A DNA stretch of 64,000 nucleotides from Mangifera indica (GCF_011075055.1 NC_058154.1:9989620-10053619), one strand, 5' to 3'; positions 1 through 13,335 are shown, numbered from the stretch's first letter. Numbers and translations are program-made. The notes: generated by a model not told the origin, from the sequence alone.

Positions 1-477
1 CACTATTCTTAGTATAAAATTTAATAGTGGCCCTGAATGAGATGGTCACTATTGAAAGGAAATAACAATTAACAAATGGATTTAAATAATTAATAAATAT
101 ACGTCCAACATTGTTAAAGGATATAGTATGAATATATAGTATTAGTTTGGGCTTCAAAGTTTATTTGATTTGTAACGAGGACAACCTTTCGTATATATTG
201 GTTAGGTCCTTCTCTAAGACCTATGAAAGCTATCAAGAGATTTCAAGAGTGAAAGACACGCTACTTCAATATAGATAATTTTGGGAGTTTTATGAATTCA
301 AATTACATGAGATTTTAGATATTCCTAAAATGCTAAAGAATTTTAATTTAGTTTTTTGTAATCTTTGTGTATATCACGTAGATTAGGATTGAATGATTTT
401 ATGTTTATTCATATAAATAAAATCTCACAATTTATACCCAAATTTGAATACTCAAATAAGTATCTAAATGATTTTTC

Positions 478-572
478 ATTATATAATTAGGTGTTATTTT
501 ATTTTTAATTCAAAATCAGTCAATAATATAATAATATATCATCTGAATACTTAATTAGATACTTAAACATAT
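478..572. repeat. palindromic AT-rich MITE, partial copy
   Basis: Contains the family core (a TAATTAG/ATTTTTAATTCAAAAT stretch followed by a mirrored arm ending in ATATATCATC). The left outer arm is missing. Confidence 0.45.
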
Positions 573-802
573 CTTTATTTCCTCGCCCCCTCTCTCAATG
601 TGAACCAGCCAAGATTATGTTTAACAGGCCCCATTTTGATCCCAGTATATCTCAACTTTTTCGTTTGTCTGTGTTGGCGTAAAAATGAAGTAAAGTATAT
701 CCATAGCCGAAACTCTTGATTAGCATGTTCATACTTTCTCTTCATATTTACTTTGCATAAGTGTTCAATTTAAAGTTGATCTCCCTTGACATTAGGTTGT
801 TG

Positions 803-975
803 TTTACAATAAAACTATATACATATATTTTTTAATATATAATTAAATATATAAATGATAAATTATTATATAATTAGATAATTTTAAATTAATAATAAAA
901 TAAAGTTTAATCAAATAATGACATATTATTTATGTATTTAATTACATACTCAAAAGTATATACATATCGTATCGA
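803..975. repeat. palindromic AT-rich MITE, near-complete copy
   Basis: Begins with the family end CAATAAAACTATATACATAT and closes with a mirrored arm ending near AAAGTATATACATATCG. The core reads ATTTTAAATTAATAATAAAAT. Confidence 0.6.
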
Positions 976-1121
976 TTATAAACAAACCCACAAAATGGTA
1001 AGTGGAGTTTGGAGTGGAAGCTTGCGACCTCACTCAAATAAAAATTCATTGTTTTGGCTTGGTTTGACCAATCTAAATTAATATTAATGTTTCTATATTT
1101 GATTCCACTTATCTACTTTCA

Positions 1122-1296
1122 ATAAAATTATATATATTTATTTTTAGTATACAAATAAATACACATTTATATATATTATTATATGAATGAGTGATTTTAA
1201 ATTAATAATAAAATAATATTTGATTACGTGATAACATACATAAATATATATCAATTTTTATACTAAAAATGAATACATATAATATTGTTTACCTAC
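1122..1296. repeat. palindromic AT-rich MITE, near-complete copy
   Basis: Both outer arms are present (TTTTTAGTATACAAAT on the left, ATACTAAAAATGAATAC on the right) around the ATTTTAAATTAATAATAAAAT core. The arms pair over most of their length. Confidence 0.6.
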
Positions 1297-1465
1297 TTTT
1301 CCCATATTCAATAAATTAGAATATATTTGACTTTGTATTCTACCATTATTCATAATAAATAAATTTATTTGGTTTTCATCGAATTTCAACATTTTTACTT
1401 TTTCCATCCGATGCTTTTGAATTAATTTAGTCAAAACTTTAATTATATAGATAATTAATGGGTAG

Positions 1466-1933
1466 ATTATCTAAGAGGCGTTTTAGATTATTATAAAAAT
1501 AGATAATTTAAAATATTATTAAATAAAAATTATTACTATATTTGATAAAAATTAATAGATATAGAAAATTATTTGTATTTGATTAAATATAATAAAAGAA
1601 TAATAAAATATTATTTTATTTAAATATGTTAAAAATTATTAGGTACAATTATTCTAAAATATTCTTGATATAATAATAAAAAATATGGTATTTTTGTCTT
1701 AAAATTAATAAATAAAAATAAAATTATAACAAAATTAAAATTACTTTAATAATTTTGTAATATCTAACATAGAAGTGTTAATTAAATTCACTTTATATTA
1801 CATATCATATTACCGTGAATAATAAAAGATTAATAAAATTTTTTATTACATGACAAATTATATAAGACAATATCAATAATAAAAAATAGATTATTAAAGT
1901 AATATCTTATTTTTACAAACCAAATGCCCCAAA
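1466..1933. repeat. decayed Tourist-like element
   Basis: AT-rich block ending in ACCAAATGCCCC, whose interior matches the clearer copy at 36438-36924 (stretches such as ATTATTACTATATTTGATAAAA and TTAATAAATAAAAATAAAAT). The left end GAGGCGTTTTAGATTATT is a diverged form of the family terminus. Confidence 0.4.
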
Positions 1934-2043
1934 GTGTATAAATGGTTGTTTTGATTGAGATGTTAATTATATCGGTTAACTACCCAATAATACTAGGCTA
2001 ATGGGATAATCCAAAATCCCTCGAGAGACTACTAAGTATGATC
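1757..2043 (+). repeat. direct tandem repeat, unit 1
   Basis: First unit of a tandem duplication; unit 2 is at 2065-2356. The right third is nearly identical between the units: both carry GGTTAACTACCCAA, then ATGGGATAATCCAAAATCCC and a CTCGAGAGA box. The left part is more diverged. Confidence 0.7.
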
Positions 2044-2064
2044 ACATTGATAAAATTTTAATTT

Positions 2065-2356
2065 CTAAGATAGATATGTTAATTAAATTACTTTTATATT
2101 ACATGTTATGACACCATTAATAATAAAAAATTACCAAAGTCTTTTATTACTTAACAAACCATATAATGTAATATCAGTAATGAAATATATATTATCAGAA
2201 TATTTTTTTTATTCCTATAAACCAATCGTGCGCAAAGTGTATAAATAGTCCTTGCTAATTGCTTTGATTGAGATGTTAATTATACCGGTTAACTACCCAA
2301 CAATATTAGGTTAATGGGATAATCCAAAATCCCTCGAGAGATTGCTAAGTATGATT
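2065..2356 (+). repeat. direct tandem repeat, unit 2
   Basis: Second unit of the duplication that starts at 1757. It has the same order of landmarks: GTTAATTAAATT near the left, AAGTGTATAAAT in the middle, GGTTAACTACCC and CCTCGAGAGA at the right. Confidence 0.7.
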
Positions 2357-3149
2357 ACCTACCTAATTAGTCAATAAGCACAAAGCAAAAGATGGATTTG
2401 TAATGTTGTATGACTGTGTAAAGAAATTTATGGAGGAAAAACCGGATCCTGATTTCAAAGTTAAGATGTTTTATCCTCTTATTGGTTTCTCTTACGTGTT
2501 AGTCAGATTTCAAGTGTAATTACTTGGAAATGAGTTGTAATTAAGAGATGATTAGTCAATGTTAAGCTAGTGCAGCCCCTAGCTAATCACCAATTTGTCT
2601 TCTTCAATAATCCAAAATTGCACCAAACGCAGGAGTCGCATATATAGGTAGTGGAGAGTATCACATACAACCTAAAAAGTTTCTCAATTTAGTAGAGATG
2701 ACTCCTTATATAATGATAAAGTGTTATATTATTAATCATTAAAACTAATAAAATTGACTCTAAATATTAATAAAACTGATAGAACATCAAAATTTATAAA
2801 AAAAAAAAGTCTGAGTTTATATGTTTAAAAAATCTTAACTTATCTGATATAGTAATTATAAGTTCAATTATTATACTTTCGATTAATCTGTTCAATTAAT
2901 ACGGGCTTGTTTGTAAAGTCCACTTTGTATATTAAGAAGAGCAATGAGTGAAATATTGCTTGCCCAACTAAGCAAAGGCAAAATAAAGTCCACCCACAAT
3001 GCATAAACAATTAATTGACCAAATTGTAAGGCCAAGTGCTGCCATAGGACATGCTGGCATGTCATTGCTTGCCTTATTTATTTATTTTTGAATGAGGTCA
3101 CCCATCCCCACTCCCTCTTAACTAAACTGTTTAATGATTCATCTTACAT

Positions 3150-3472
3150 TCAATTTAAATATTTAAATATTATTAAAATAATTTTAATTTAATTATAATT
3201 TTATTTTTATTTATTTTTTAAAACAAAATATCGTTCATTTTTAATTAATACAATAAACAATATAAATAATATTTTAAATTAAGAATATTTAAATAAAATA
3301 ATATCTTAATAGTTTCTTATTATATCATATCAAATACAATAATGATTTATATTTATCAAATTTTATCATATATAATAATAATAATAATTTATACTCAATA
3401 ATCTTCGTATTGTTATAATAATTTTTTATTTTTTATAATAAAATATTACATAAACCAAACACTCTCAATATC
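3150..3472. repeat. partial Tourist-like element
   Basis: Matches the right two thirds of the 16108-16557 copy, including ATTTTTAATTAATACAATAA and the end ATAAACCAAACACTC. The left terminus is not recognisable. Confidence 0.45.
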
Positions 3473-3673
3473 ATCATGTTAAACCTTAAAGAGCATGGAC
3501 TCTTCAAGATTTTCGATGGAAAATATAACCATGTTCATATATTCATCAGTTTTCTCTTATTAATCAATTAAGAACATGGTCTTCCAATCAAATAGAAAAA
3601 ACCTGAAATGGTAGATAAGAGTCTATAATCAATCATATATCAATGAATCGCAGTATATGCAACATTGTAAAGG

Positions 3674-6600
3674 CTAGTCAGGCAGGAGAGGTAATCTGTC
3701 CACAGTATAGAGAGAGCCATTCAAGTCGCTTCCTGAGCCGATAAAGTCATCAGAGCAGAAATCTAGATCAGCTGTTTCATCACCATTTTTGGGTTCATCC
3801 AGCTTCGACTGAAATGGCAAAATACGGAGACGTTCCTGTGGCTCTTTACTGACTCGCTTGAATTGTAATTGGTACTTCCGGATGAGGTCCATTTGAAGGG
3901 ACAAAATGTAGGATGGCCTTGGCAGTAACTCCACAGCTTGCCCCTTCGGAATTACAACCTGCTCAATGGCTATTCTTGCCTCCTGTATGATGAAATGAAA
4001 TTAATTGTAAGATAGGCATACCCATTCACCGAATTACACTTTTTACCAAATAAGATAAACGATGATCCTAGAGTTATCAAAACTGATAAAGTTTGATCAT
4101 CCCCAAGTGGAGACCTCGGGTTGAGAAAGGGAGCTGCCATGATTGGTGAAATGCCGACTTATATGTACAGTAGTTGTAGGTTTAATCATTATGTCATGGG
4201 AGTTACTTGTCTGACCAAACCGGATAAGGTTCCCCGGTTACCCAAAAAAATAAAAAAGATAAATGATCCAAACATGTCAGAAATTAAACATTTTCTTCTG
4301 CAAAAAAAAAAAAAAGAAAATCATATTTTGGACTCCTATATTTATCTACCAATTGAACGAAAAATCCTTGTTACCTCAAGGGCATCAATCTTCTCTGAAA
4401 GGTTAATCTTGTCTTCTGATCCATGATCCTTTAATCCGTTAGCATGATCATCTACTAGTGCCTGTATGGCCTTGGTTATCTGCACCAATGAGCTTGTCTA
4501 CAGAAAATAAAAAGGTTAATAAACACAATGGTGACAAGAAGCTACTACTAATGGCGATGGACTAAATTTCCAGAAAACCTTCGTTACATAAATGGGTATA
4601 TGGAGATTTTTGGCAGCTGCTTGAATGTGGGAATTCTTCTTGAGCTTAGACTGCAAAGCAAGTAATGCATCTGCTTCACCGATATTATCAGTTAGTCGAA
4701 CTGTAGAATCCATTTTCAACTGTTTAATTCCTTGCATTATGCTTGCCTCCAGAATCTACAATAACTGCACATTCTGTAAGTTTTATACAACCAAAAGTTT
4801 CTCGTTATGCATTCATATGAAAGAGCTGATGAGGCAAATATATGATACTAAAGAAAAAATGGAGGGGACATGGGGCTTTGATCATATATGCAGATTAACT
4901 TCATAAGAACATTGATTATCAATTTGAAACTGTAAGTTACGATTTTTTACCCCATAGACAAACAGGCGAAGTGGAAATCCATCTTCCAAAGAATCTTCTT
5001 CAACGTTTTGATGAAACTCAGACATGAAATCATTATGGCCTGTTATTTCTTCTGTCATCTCTAGATCGTCTTCGTCTATTATCACATCTTTCTGGTCAGA
5101 GGATGTGACACTGAATGTTTCCTTCAACACAGTGTCTGTTGACCCATCACAGCGCATCCTGCGAATTTCAACATTTGGGACACGACCTTTGATTGCCAAT
5201 GGAAGAGCAATAACAAGCCAAACAGGAAAAAAAAAATTGGGATTATCACCATTTTATCAAACAATCAAATGGTCATAATTATGAAATATGATATAGCAAT
5301 TATTTTCTTGTTATTGAAAAAAGGAATATACACCTGAGAGAATGGCATCAACTGTCGCTTCAAGGCTACGATGAACTCGCAACTCAGTCTTAGAAATTAT
5401 CTCCACAGCACAAGTGAATGTTGAAGGCCCTCTCCTCTCCAGCACTGTTTTCTGGACACCTCTTCGGCTTGCTTCTTCATCACCTAGTGTTACACTCTGA
5501 AATTAATGTAATTGACCAGAATTAATGTCATTTTCTGAAAAATAATTAATAAGTGACAGAGTAGTTACGAAAAATGAAATTCAAAACAAAAACACACACA
5601 CACAGTAAAGCTGTCACAGAAATGGTCTCAAGTAAGACAGGAAGGGACTGCCAAACTGAAAGAAGATTAACTAAATAATATAGCAGAATTTAGAAAAAGA
5701 ATAATCAGAATGATAATAACGGAAGTATCATTAAACTAAGCATCTCATCCTAGATGTTACAAACAAAAAAGAGATATTAGAACTATCTAACGCAACTAAA
5801 AGTAAGCATTCTCTATGAATGGCCACAAAGGACGTATTGCTAATAGCAGACATGGAAACAATGAAATATGTGAGCCATATCAAACATACATGAATATCAA
5901 TGTCACAGTGGAAACCCTTATTCTAACTGAAACTTCAAAATTACTTTAAATTATGAGAAACAGGTTAGCTTCCAATTCCTCTCGTACTTAAAGACCTAAG
6001 ACCTCTTGCAACATGGAGTAGGCATTTCTTTTTGTTCTCTTTGTTATTTTTTTATTTTTCTTTTTTGCCCTTTCTTGAACCCTATGAAAATGAAAACTTC
6101 TATGTTTTATTCACAGTGGAAAAGATCTGACAGTGGGATTTTCCAATTCTCAAAGGATTCACTCACAACTTGTGATTCACAAATGATCCTAATTTTTTTT
6201 AACTTCTTTGTCTACTGAGGTTTATGTTCTTTAAATCTTCATGGTGATAAAGTTGCAAAGGATAAAGAATGCAACAGTACCCCCATCCATCTTCAGAATG
6301 TAGACATAGTCAACATTTAAATGGTATAGAACACACACATTTCCATTTTGGCATATGATACAATTTCATCTGATAACCAGAAGCCAACACACAATTTGGC
6401 AACAACAAATGGACTTGTTTCTTTGTTGTGAGATTGTTGCAACTAAGAATATATAATATCTAAACACTAGTTGAACAAACTAGAGGGTGTGTGGAATCAA
6501 TAAAACAAACAAACACACTCAAATCAATATAAACAGTAAAAACAAAAAAAGCACGCGGTTTTCTCTAGTTCACCCAAAACAAGGTTACATCTAACAAAAT

Positions 6601-9600
6601 CAATGTTATTCTGATATCTCATCACCTCCCTTGTTACAATGGATGTATTTGTTAATGGGTTGTTATATCACTCATACAAGAGAATAATATGTTTAATGCT
6701 AGAATTTTTATTCATAAGAGAAACCCTATTAAAATTCTACTAGAATTTTTATTTCTAAGAGAAATCCTAAATGGTTGTTTATGGGTTAAACCCAAACCAC
6801 TTATGGGCCTTGGGGCAATGCCCCCTACCACTCTGCCTGCTCACAGGGGAGCAAGGCCCATGCCCGTTCACCGGCCAATGGGACCCCTGTGTGTCACATC
6901 TTATAAACGAAATGGTTATTAATTTCAACACTAGTACCCATCTAAAAGTCCTTATTAATCAGCCACTAAATAAATCTTAAAGCTTTAATTACATGCTAAA
7001 ATGATAAACCAACTATACATAGTTGAAATTAATAGATCACCTGCACTCCTCCAACAAGTATCTCCAATGAAGGATTCATTATCAAATTCTCTATTGTTAT
7101 TCCATGAGCAGTGGCAACTAGTTGAATTCCACGTTGTGCAATTGTGCTTGCTGCCATTGCTTCAAGCTTTGTGCCAATTTCATCAATCACAATGACTTGT
7201 GGCATATGATTTTCCACTGCTTCAATCAATACCTAAAAGGTCCAAAGCAATAAATATGAGTCCTTGATAAATGTTTTTGCTTACATGATTAAATAAAATA
7301 TGCAATTTTAAATGAAACAAAAGAATGAGGATGACATTGTTTGTTATGTAGCACTTTACTTTATTGAGTGGGTATCCATATATTCATTCAAATAACAAAA
7401 AGATATTAAAATACTGTCTATTTAGTCTACTACAATTATAAATACATTCAATAGACTTCCCAATCAAACAAAAATCAACCTATCTTCAGTGTCCATCTTC
7501 ACAATAATTATTTGAAATGTTCCATTATCTAACCATATAGGTCTGGTCCATACCTTATGTTGCATATCAGAGTTAGGGACTTGCATCCGACGAGCATTAC
7601 CTATTCCTGCATGAGGTATATCGCCATCCCCACCAATCTCATTGGAGGTGTCAACAATCATGACACGTTTCTTGAAATCATTTGCAAGCATCCGAGCTAT
7701 TTCCCTGCAAATATTGAACTTTAAGGCTATCCTGAAACCAGCCTGATGCTTATTCATGACAATGTGGTCATCTTATAAGTTAATAACTTGTTTCAGGTGA
7801 TCTCAAGAATTTATAGATGCTGGGGTATTAAAATTTAAAACTTAGCAAGGACTTTTAAATGGTATGATTTGAAAAATTACATTTCCTAACTTGCACTAAA
7901 TTCACCCAATCTTATGTTTTATGCATTACATAATGTGCCATAATACATTTACAGAGACATTGCAACAGATTAGACCATTGCGATGAATTTTAAAACACTT
8001 AATACTACTAACAGAACTAGGAATTTTCAAGAATTTTTAACCATGAATAAATTACTAAATTATGATATCCGGATGTTTTCTCATTTCTGCAGATTGTGAG
8101 CCAAATTAGCACTCATTACCAAGGGTGGGAAGTAGGTTCAGGCAAAAATTTCCAGCTCCTATAAAATGTTCATCAGGGATATAAAGCTGTTGAACCAGAG
8201 ACATTTAACCCAGACATATCTTGTTTAGTAAAGAATGACAGAAGAATTCATAGGCTTCCACTGAGAGGAAATGTGATAACCTGATAATTTAAAGGTAATA
8301 TTCAAATGGTTAACTGAAATCAATAAAAAGAGAACAAAAATAAACAAATAAATGCAGACAGTTAATCATGCAAGCTTAACAAACATATCAAAAATAGAAG
8401 TGACTAGCCTGATAATCGTGGTTTTTCCCACTCCTGGAGGACCAATTATCAACAAAGAAGCTCCATCTTGAACAAGGTCTTGCAGTAACTTAGTGCTCCC
8501 TGATACTGCACGACCAACTCGGCAAGTTAGACCAATAATTGCCCCCTTTCGATTCCTGATAGCACTAATGCGATGTAATGTTCGGCTGATACCAGCTCGA
8601 TTGTCAATGGCAAAATCACCAACCTGCAATGTGCAGCTTTGGTCACATAGAAGTATGCATTTCTTCATTATAATTCATCAACAGAATAGATATTATATTC
8701 ATGAGAAAAATGGAACAGTTGCAACTTGAGAAAATCTCAAGCAAACATAATGAATACTAATGAAGGAATCAAAGAGCATTTTATCCTCAACATTTTACAC
8801 TCATGCTGGACAGATCTGAACTATTTTTTTTAGGCTTCCTCTTTCCTTTGTTTATCAACCTCATACACCTTCAAATTCCTAACACTAACCGATTGAAGTT
8901 TGTTTTATTTCAGTTTTTGGCCCCACTGTTGCAACCAAACACCAAACAAAATGAATTATACTACACAGAGAGGAAGAATTCTAACTTTATATCCCAAATA
9001 AGCTTCCATGTCAATTAGGATACAGAGGTCGGATAAAAAGTCGGAATATTTACTTTGTAACTGGAGAATTGCTCGCCATAAATTACTAGGAAAAGCTAGC
9101 AGCAATTACTCTTGCATATCTTATAACTTTGTATTACTAGAATCTCTCACCCTTAACACAATCAATCATTTCCATCATACAATGACCAAAAGAAACAAAA
9201 TCCCAAGATACAAAAATCCATTCATAGACTTCGAACTTTAATCAAACACTTGCGAGGCAAAATTTCACCTGAGATGTAGCATGTTCAAGGTCCTGGACAG
9301 TGATTGGGCAATCCGACAGAAAGAAGTCTCCAGATGGAAATCTAGCCAAAGGTTTTCGACCCAAATCCATAACCACTTCAATTAACTGATAAAGCTCCGG
9401 GTGCTCACTAACCCTTCTTCGCATTTCTTCCGGCAAAAGCGCCAAGAGGCGGCCCAATTCCATCTCAAAATCATCGTTCACCAAGGAAGTAACTGCCCCA
9501 TTCGAACACAAAAATTTTGAAACTTTTGCTCGATACCCATAATCTTTTTCGAAGAAAAAACCTGGGTTTCGACAGAAATGAAGAGATGTAAGACGGGTTA

Positions 9601-9685
9601 TGGGTTTTTGTTGAAAGAGCCAAGCTTGATCCTTGTATTGGCTAGTTAAAGGAGGTGTATGGCGAAACAGAGAAAAACAGAGCAT
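3674..9685 (-). CDS. SPD1: SPD1/Ycf45-like plastid P-loop ATPase with R3H domain, nine exons
   Basis: A nucleus-encoded AAA-type ATPase of the Ycf45 family. The Arabidopsis relative SPD1 (SEEDLING PLASTID DEVELOPMENT 1) acts in plastids. Coding exons on the minus strand: 9685-9269, 8623-8409, 7704-7554, 7232-7041, 5496-5334, 5186-4951, 4755-4579, 4497-4375, 3982-3674. They join in frame to 660 aa. The N-terminal ~60 residues are basic and hydroxylated, consistent with a transit peptide. Walker A GPPGVGKT lies at residues 200-207 and a Walker B-like VIVIDE at about 274-279. The highly conserved [18 protein letters not shown] block lies between them. The C-terminus has an R3H-like segment (YILSLQ...[12 protein letters not shown]). 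The second intron appears to start with GC. Start chosen because it is the first ATG of an exon that runs straight into conserved sequence. No frame damage seen. The exact biochemical role is not known from sequence. Confidence 0.93.
6425..6985. mobile_element. possible LTR-like insertion inside SPD1 intron 4
   Basis: Intron 4 of the SPD1-like gene (7040-5497) is the longest. It holds a block with locally high GC (6800-6895, rich in CCCCTACC, GGGGAGCAAGG and CCGGCCAATGGG) flanked by AT-rich sequence, plus a CGCGGTTTTCTCTAGTTCACCC motif half. This mosaic resembles decayed LTR sequence of plant retrotransposons, but no clean TG...CA ends or target duplication were found. Confidence 0.3.
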
Positions 9686-9911
9686 CTCTGCATCTGGTTT
9701 GTGTTGGCGGGAAATTGCGTGAGTTTTATGGGAAATTTATTGAATTTTTGCTCTGGTTATATGTAAGCGAAGCTATTTAAGCTGATTCATGAATTGATTT
9801 TTTAAAAATTTGGGAAGAAAAAGGTGCTTTGGGAGAATTCTACTGGTGCAGAGATTATCAGCCAGACTTTTTATGATGTGGATAATTCTGTTCATATGCT
9901 TAATTTGCAAA

Positions 9912-10075
9912 TTACAATTAAATAAAATTATTTATACACAATTTTAAATATACCATCAAATATATAAATTTTATATAATTATACACTTTTAAATTAAAAA
10001 TAAAATAATATTTAATCACATAATAATATATTATATTTATATTCAATTATATAATTATGAAAATTAGTTTTATAT
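9912..10075. repeat. palindromic AT-rich MITE copy
   Basis: Lies about 200 bp upstream of the SPD1-like start codon region. The core is ACTTTTAAATTAAAAATAAA followed by TAATATTTAATCACATAATA; the right outer arm is decayed. Confidence 0.5.
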
Positions 10076-10872
10076 CTATTTTAACATCAAGAATTTAATA
10101 TATATTAATTTATGTCATAAGATAAATTAAAATTTAAGAAAAAATTATAATAATTGAGTGCGCAAAGTACTATACTTTAATGACCCATACGTATTCTTAT
10201 GAGTTAGCCACAACGGAGCTAGTCTTCCCACTTATGTTCTAATTTGGGGCGTAATTAGTAAAAACGTGAATTATTAATATTTAATTTGTGTTTCTATGTA
10301 ATTAGTGTTTTAAATACATTATTCTAAATTTTTAAATTCAAAACATGTTAAACGCATATTTGACATATTTTTCATATTAAATACATATTTTTATCATTTT
10401 ATATATTTTTTTATAAATTTTTGAAGTACGAAAATATCTTTTATATTTTCAATTAATTACTATAATACCATAATTATATAAAACAAAAAACTCATTTTTT
10501 TGTTGTCCAAATCTGTAACGCATACTTTATATTTTCAATGATACTATAAAAGTATTTTATAGATTTCCTATACATGATTAATTTTATAAACTTAAATATC
10601 AACAAATTATAACATTTTGATGATGATTTGATAAAAAAATTCGTGAAATGATAATATAAAATATGTTTAATAGTTAATTAAATATTTTATATTTAATAAA
10701 AAAATTCATGAATGATAATTTTTATTAAATTTTGATGATATATTATGTTATATTAGATTTAATAGACAATTCAATACTTTATATTTAAACTGTTATATTG
10801 ATTTTTACCAAAAGATCTATAAAAAGTGTTAAAATTATTATTGATATTATCGTTTTTTAGAAATGTATGATT

Positions 10873-11099
10873 AGGGCTGGATTCGAGCCGAGCTGAGCTC
10901 GAGTTTAGCTCGGTTCACATATAGTTGTGCTCGAGCTCGTAAAAGTCAAGCGTGAATTCGGCTCGACTCTTTTTTCGTTATTAAAACGACGTCGTTTTAA
11001 TACATATTGATCAAAACGATATCGTTTTGTATCAAAAATTTTAATTAAAAAATCTGACGAATAGCTCGAGCTTGAGTTGGCTCAGTTCAAGTCCAGCCC
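10873..11099. mobile_element. non-autonomous TIR element with AGGGCTGGATTCGA ends
   Basis: The left end GGGCTGGATTCGAGCCGAG is matched by an inverted right end (GGCTCAGTTCAAGTCCAGCCC). The interior is rich in CTCGAG/GAGCTC and carries two long perfect palindromes at 10981-11000 and 11012-11029. The sequence GTATGATTA occurs directly left of the element and again three bases beyond the right end, a probable target duplication. Confidence 0.65.
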
Positions 11100-12234
11100 A
11101 ACGTATGATTAATGATTTGTCGAATTAAATCTGTATATAAATGTTTTGTATATTTTTTATACCTGAATTTTATTTTATTTTTTATAAATATATTTTTAAC
11201 TATTTATCTATATCATATCTGTATAATTTTTGTATCATTAATTCTCATTTCTAGATTTACTAACTAAGATTTTGAGAGTTTATGTTGTAAGTGTTTTGAC
11301 AACTTATGAATTTTGTGGTTACGTTTGGTCACATTTTTTCTCGTGGACATTTGTATATTCGATTTTTGTGTGAACATTTTTACTTCCTTTCTTCATTTTG
11401 TGCAAGTGTAATGACTAATTTACTTATTTTCAAGCAATAATTTTTCAGTTAAATACACCCGATGCATAATGATTAGACTCATTATTAATATATCGAATAA
11501 GTCAAAATTTTATAAATATAATAGAGATTTAAATTCGAACTTTTTACCTAAAAGTTTTAATGTTTTACAAATTTTATTGTCCCACGAGTCAATAATAGAC
11601 AATGTTTTTAAAACTGAACAGGTGATCAAACTGGTTGTCTCACTAGTTTATAGTTCGATCAGTTTAACCGAAGAATAATAAAATAATAAAAAATAATTAA
11701 AATTTAAAAAAATGTAAAAGTCAAACCCAATCAAAACCGATTTTTGATCGATTTATCTAATTAAATCTAGTTTTTGACCTGATTTAGCCAAATCAATAAT
11801 AAAACCGCTCTTTTATATTAACAAAATCAGACTTATAGTCGATTCTTGATTCAATCAGTTAAATTGATCGATTTAATCTAATTTTTAAATTATTGATAAT
11901 AGAGTGATTTTAAATTGAAAATTATTTTTAAAAAGTTATGTCTGCAATTACTCAATACAACTTATGAAAAAACAAGAGTTAACAAATGTAATAGAACACT
12001 ATAATTTAAAAAAAAAAATTAAGTTTAAATCTCTGTATTTAATTATTTAAAAAAAAATTAATGATCTTCTGACCGGAATTTAATTCCCTTCCTGGCTCAA
12101 ATTATTATTCACTGCACTGCTCTCTTTCCATCTAAAATATCTGCATTCAACTGGATCATGGGCCTAACCCAATAACTTGTTTTCCTGTATCAGAACCCAT
12201 TTTACTCAACTGTACACGTCATCATGTGACATAG

Positions 12235-12672
12235 AGGTGCCAACAAAAATATTCAATAATTGAATCGGATCAATTTTTTTTTATAAAAACCAAACTTAAA
12301 AATTAGTTAATTGTATAACTAGATCAGATATCGGTTTAAGAATATATAAAAACTAATTTTTTAATTTAATTACCAGTTTATTAATTTTTTAAAATCAATT
12401 AATTAAATTGAATTGGTTTTAAAAAATTAATAAAACGTTGAACATATTTTCAAAAAAAAATTGAAAAAACATTATAAAATAGGATAATCTTTTAAAATTC
12501 AATTCAAAATTAGTTAACCAAAAATTTAGTTTAGTTAATTAGTATTTTTGTTTAGTTCAAAATTAGTTAATTTTTAAATCGGTTTGGTTACGGTTTACGA
12601 TTTCCTTCAAACTAAAAATTCAGTTCAGTTCAAAAAATTATCAAACCAGTTTGGTTTTTTGAACATCCTTAG
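12235..12672. repeat. AT-rich repeat block with paired ends, unclassified
   Basis: A ~440 bp block rich in AACCGGTTT-like and TTAGTTAATT-like short words, running from GAGGTGCCAAC to TTTTTTGAACATCCTT. The interior repeatedly pairs with itself (AATTAATAAA/TTTATTAATT). It looks like a small non-autonomous DNA element; the class is not clear. Confidence 0.35.
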
Positions 12673-13177
12673 TGTGACAATGCACTCGTAAGGCTAACAT
12701 TTCTATAATTAGAATAATTTCGTACCTTAAAGTAAGTTGGATTGCCTTTTCGGAGCTAAATCAATTATACTTGAGTAATTTGGATTGCCCTTTGGGCCTC
12801 GCTTAAGTAATTTGATGGAGGGAACCCAGTAGCTATCTCAGTCTTCCCTGGAAAGCTCTCTTGCCTCCCAAGGGACAGATTCCCCAGTCATTTTCAGGCT
12901 TCAATTTTTCAACAAAATGCACAAAAACCCTATTCCAAGTTCAAACCTGGTCTTATAGATTACGTTTATAACAAGTTTTGTTGTTATAAATGTGATATTT
13001 CATGTCTGAAAATATCTGTTCTAACAAGAAGACCCCATTATTTAAGTTGATAAGATTTTTCCCAGTTGTCAAAATCGTGAGTAATGCAGGCCGACCAATG
13101 CAATTTAGTGATGTCGAACTTGCTCCATGCGATAAGATGAGTGGCACGATAATATATTATTGTTTGTATTTAAATTT

Positions 13178-13335
13178 AAATTTATTATTTATGTATTAAT
13201 AAATTTATATATATTTATTTTAAATATATAAATAGATATATATTTATATATGTTATCATATAATTGAGTAATTTTAAAATAAAGATAAATAATATTTAAT
13301 CATACAATAATATATACATAATATTACTCTTTGTG
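13178..13335. repeat. palindromic AT-rich MITE copy
   Basis: Family core ATATAATTGAGTAATTTTAA is followed by AATATTTAATCATACAATAA. The outer arms share ATTTATATATATTTA-type sequence. Confidence 0.5.

Larger units (their letters stand above)
1..3673. other. AT-rich intergenic spacer, no gene seen
   Basis: No convincing coding exon on either strand. The stretch holds three copies of a palindromic AT-rich MITE family, two degraded elements with GTTTGGT-type ends, and a direct tandem duplication of about 300 bp. A short piece near 2760-2900 resembles the 3' half of the SINE family seen at 28424, but it is too decayed to call. Confidence 0.7.

Noticed and set aside
4625..5278. Plus-strand frames across the SPD1-like exons
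   Set aside because: Opposite-strand shadows of exons 6 and 7, which carry conserved Ycf45-family sequence in the minus frame.
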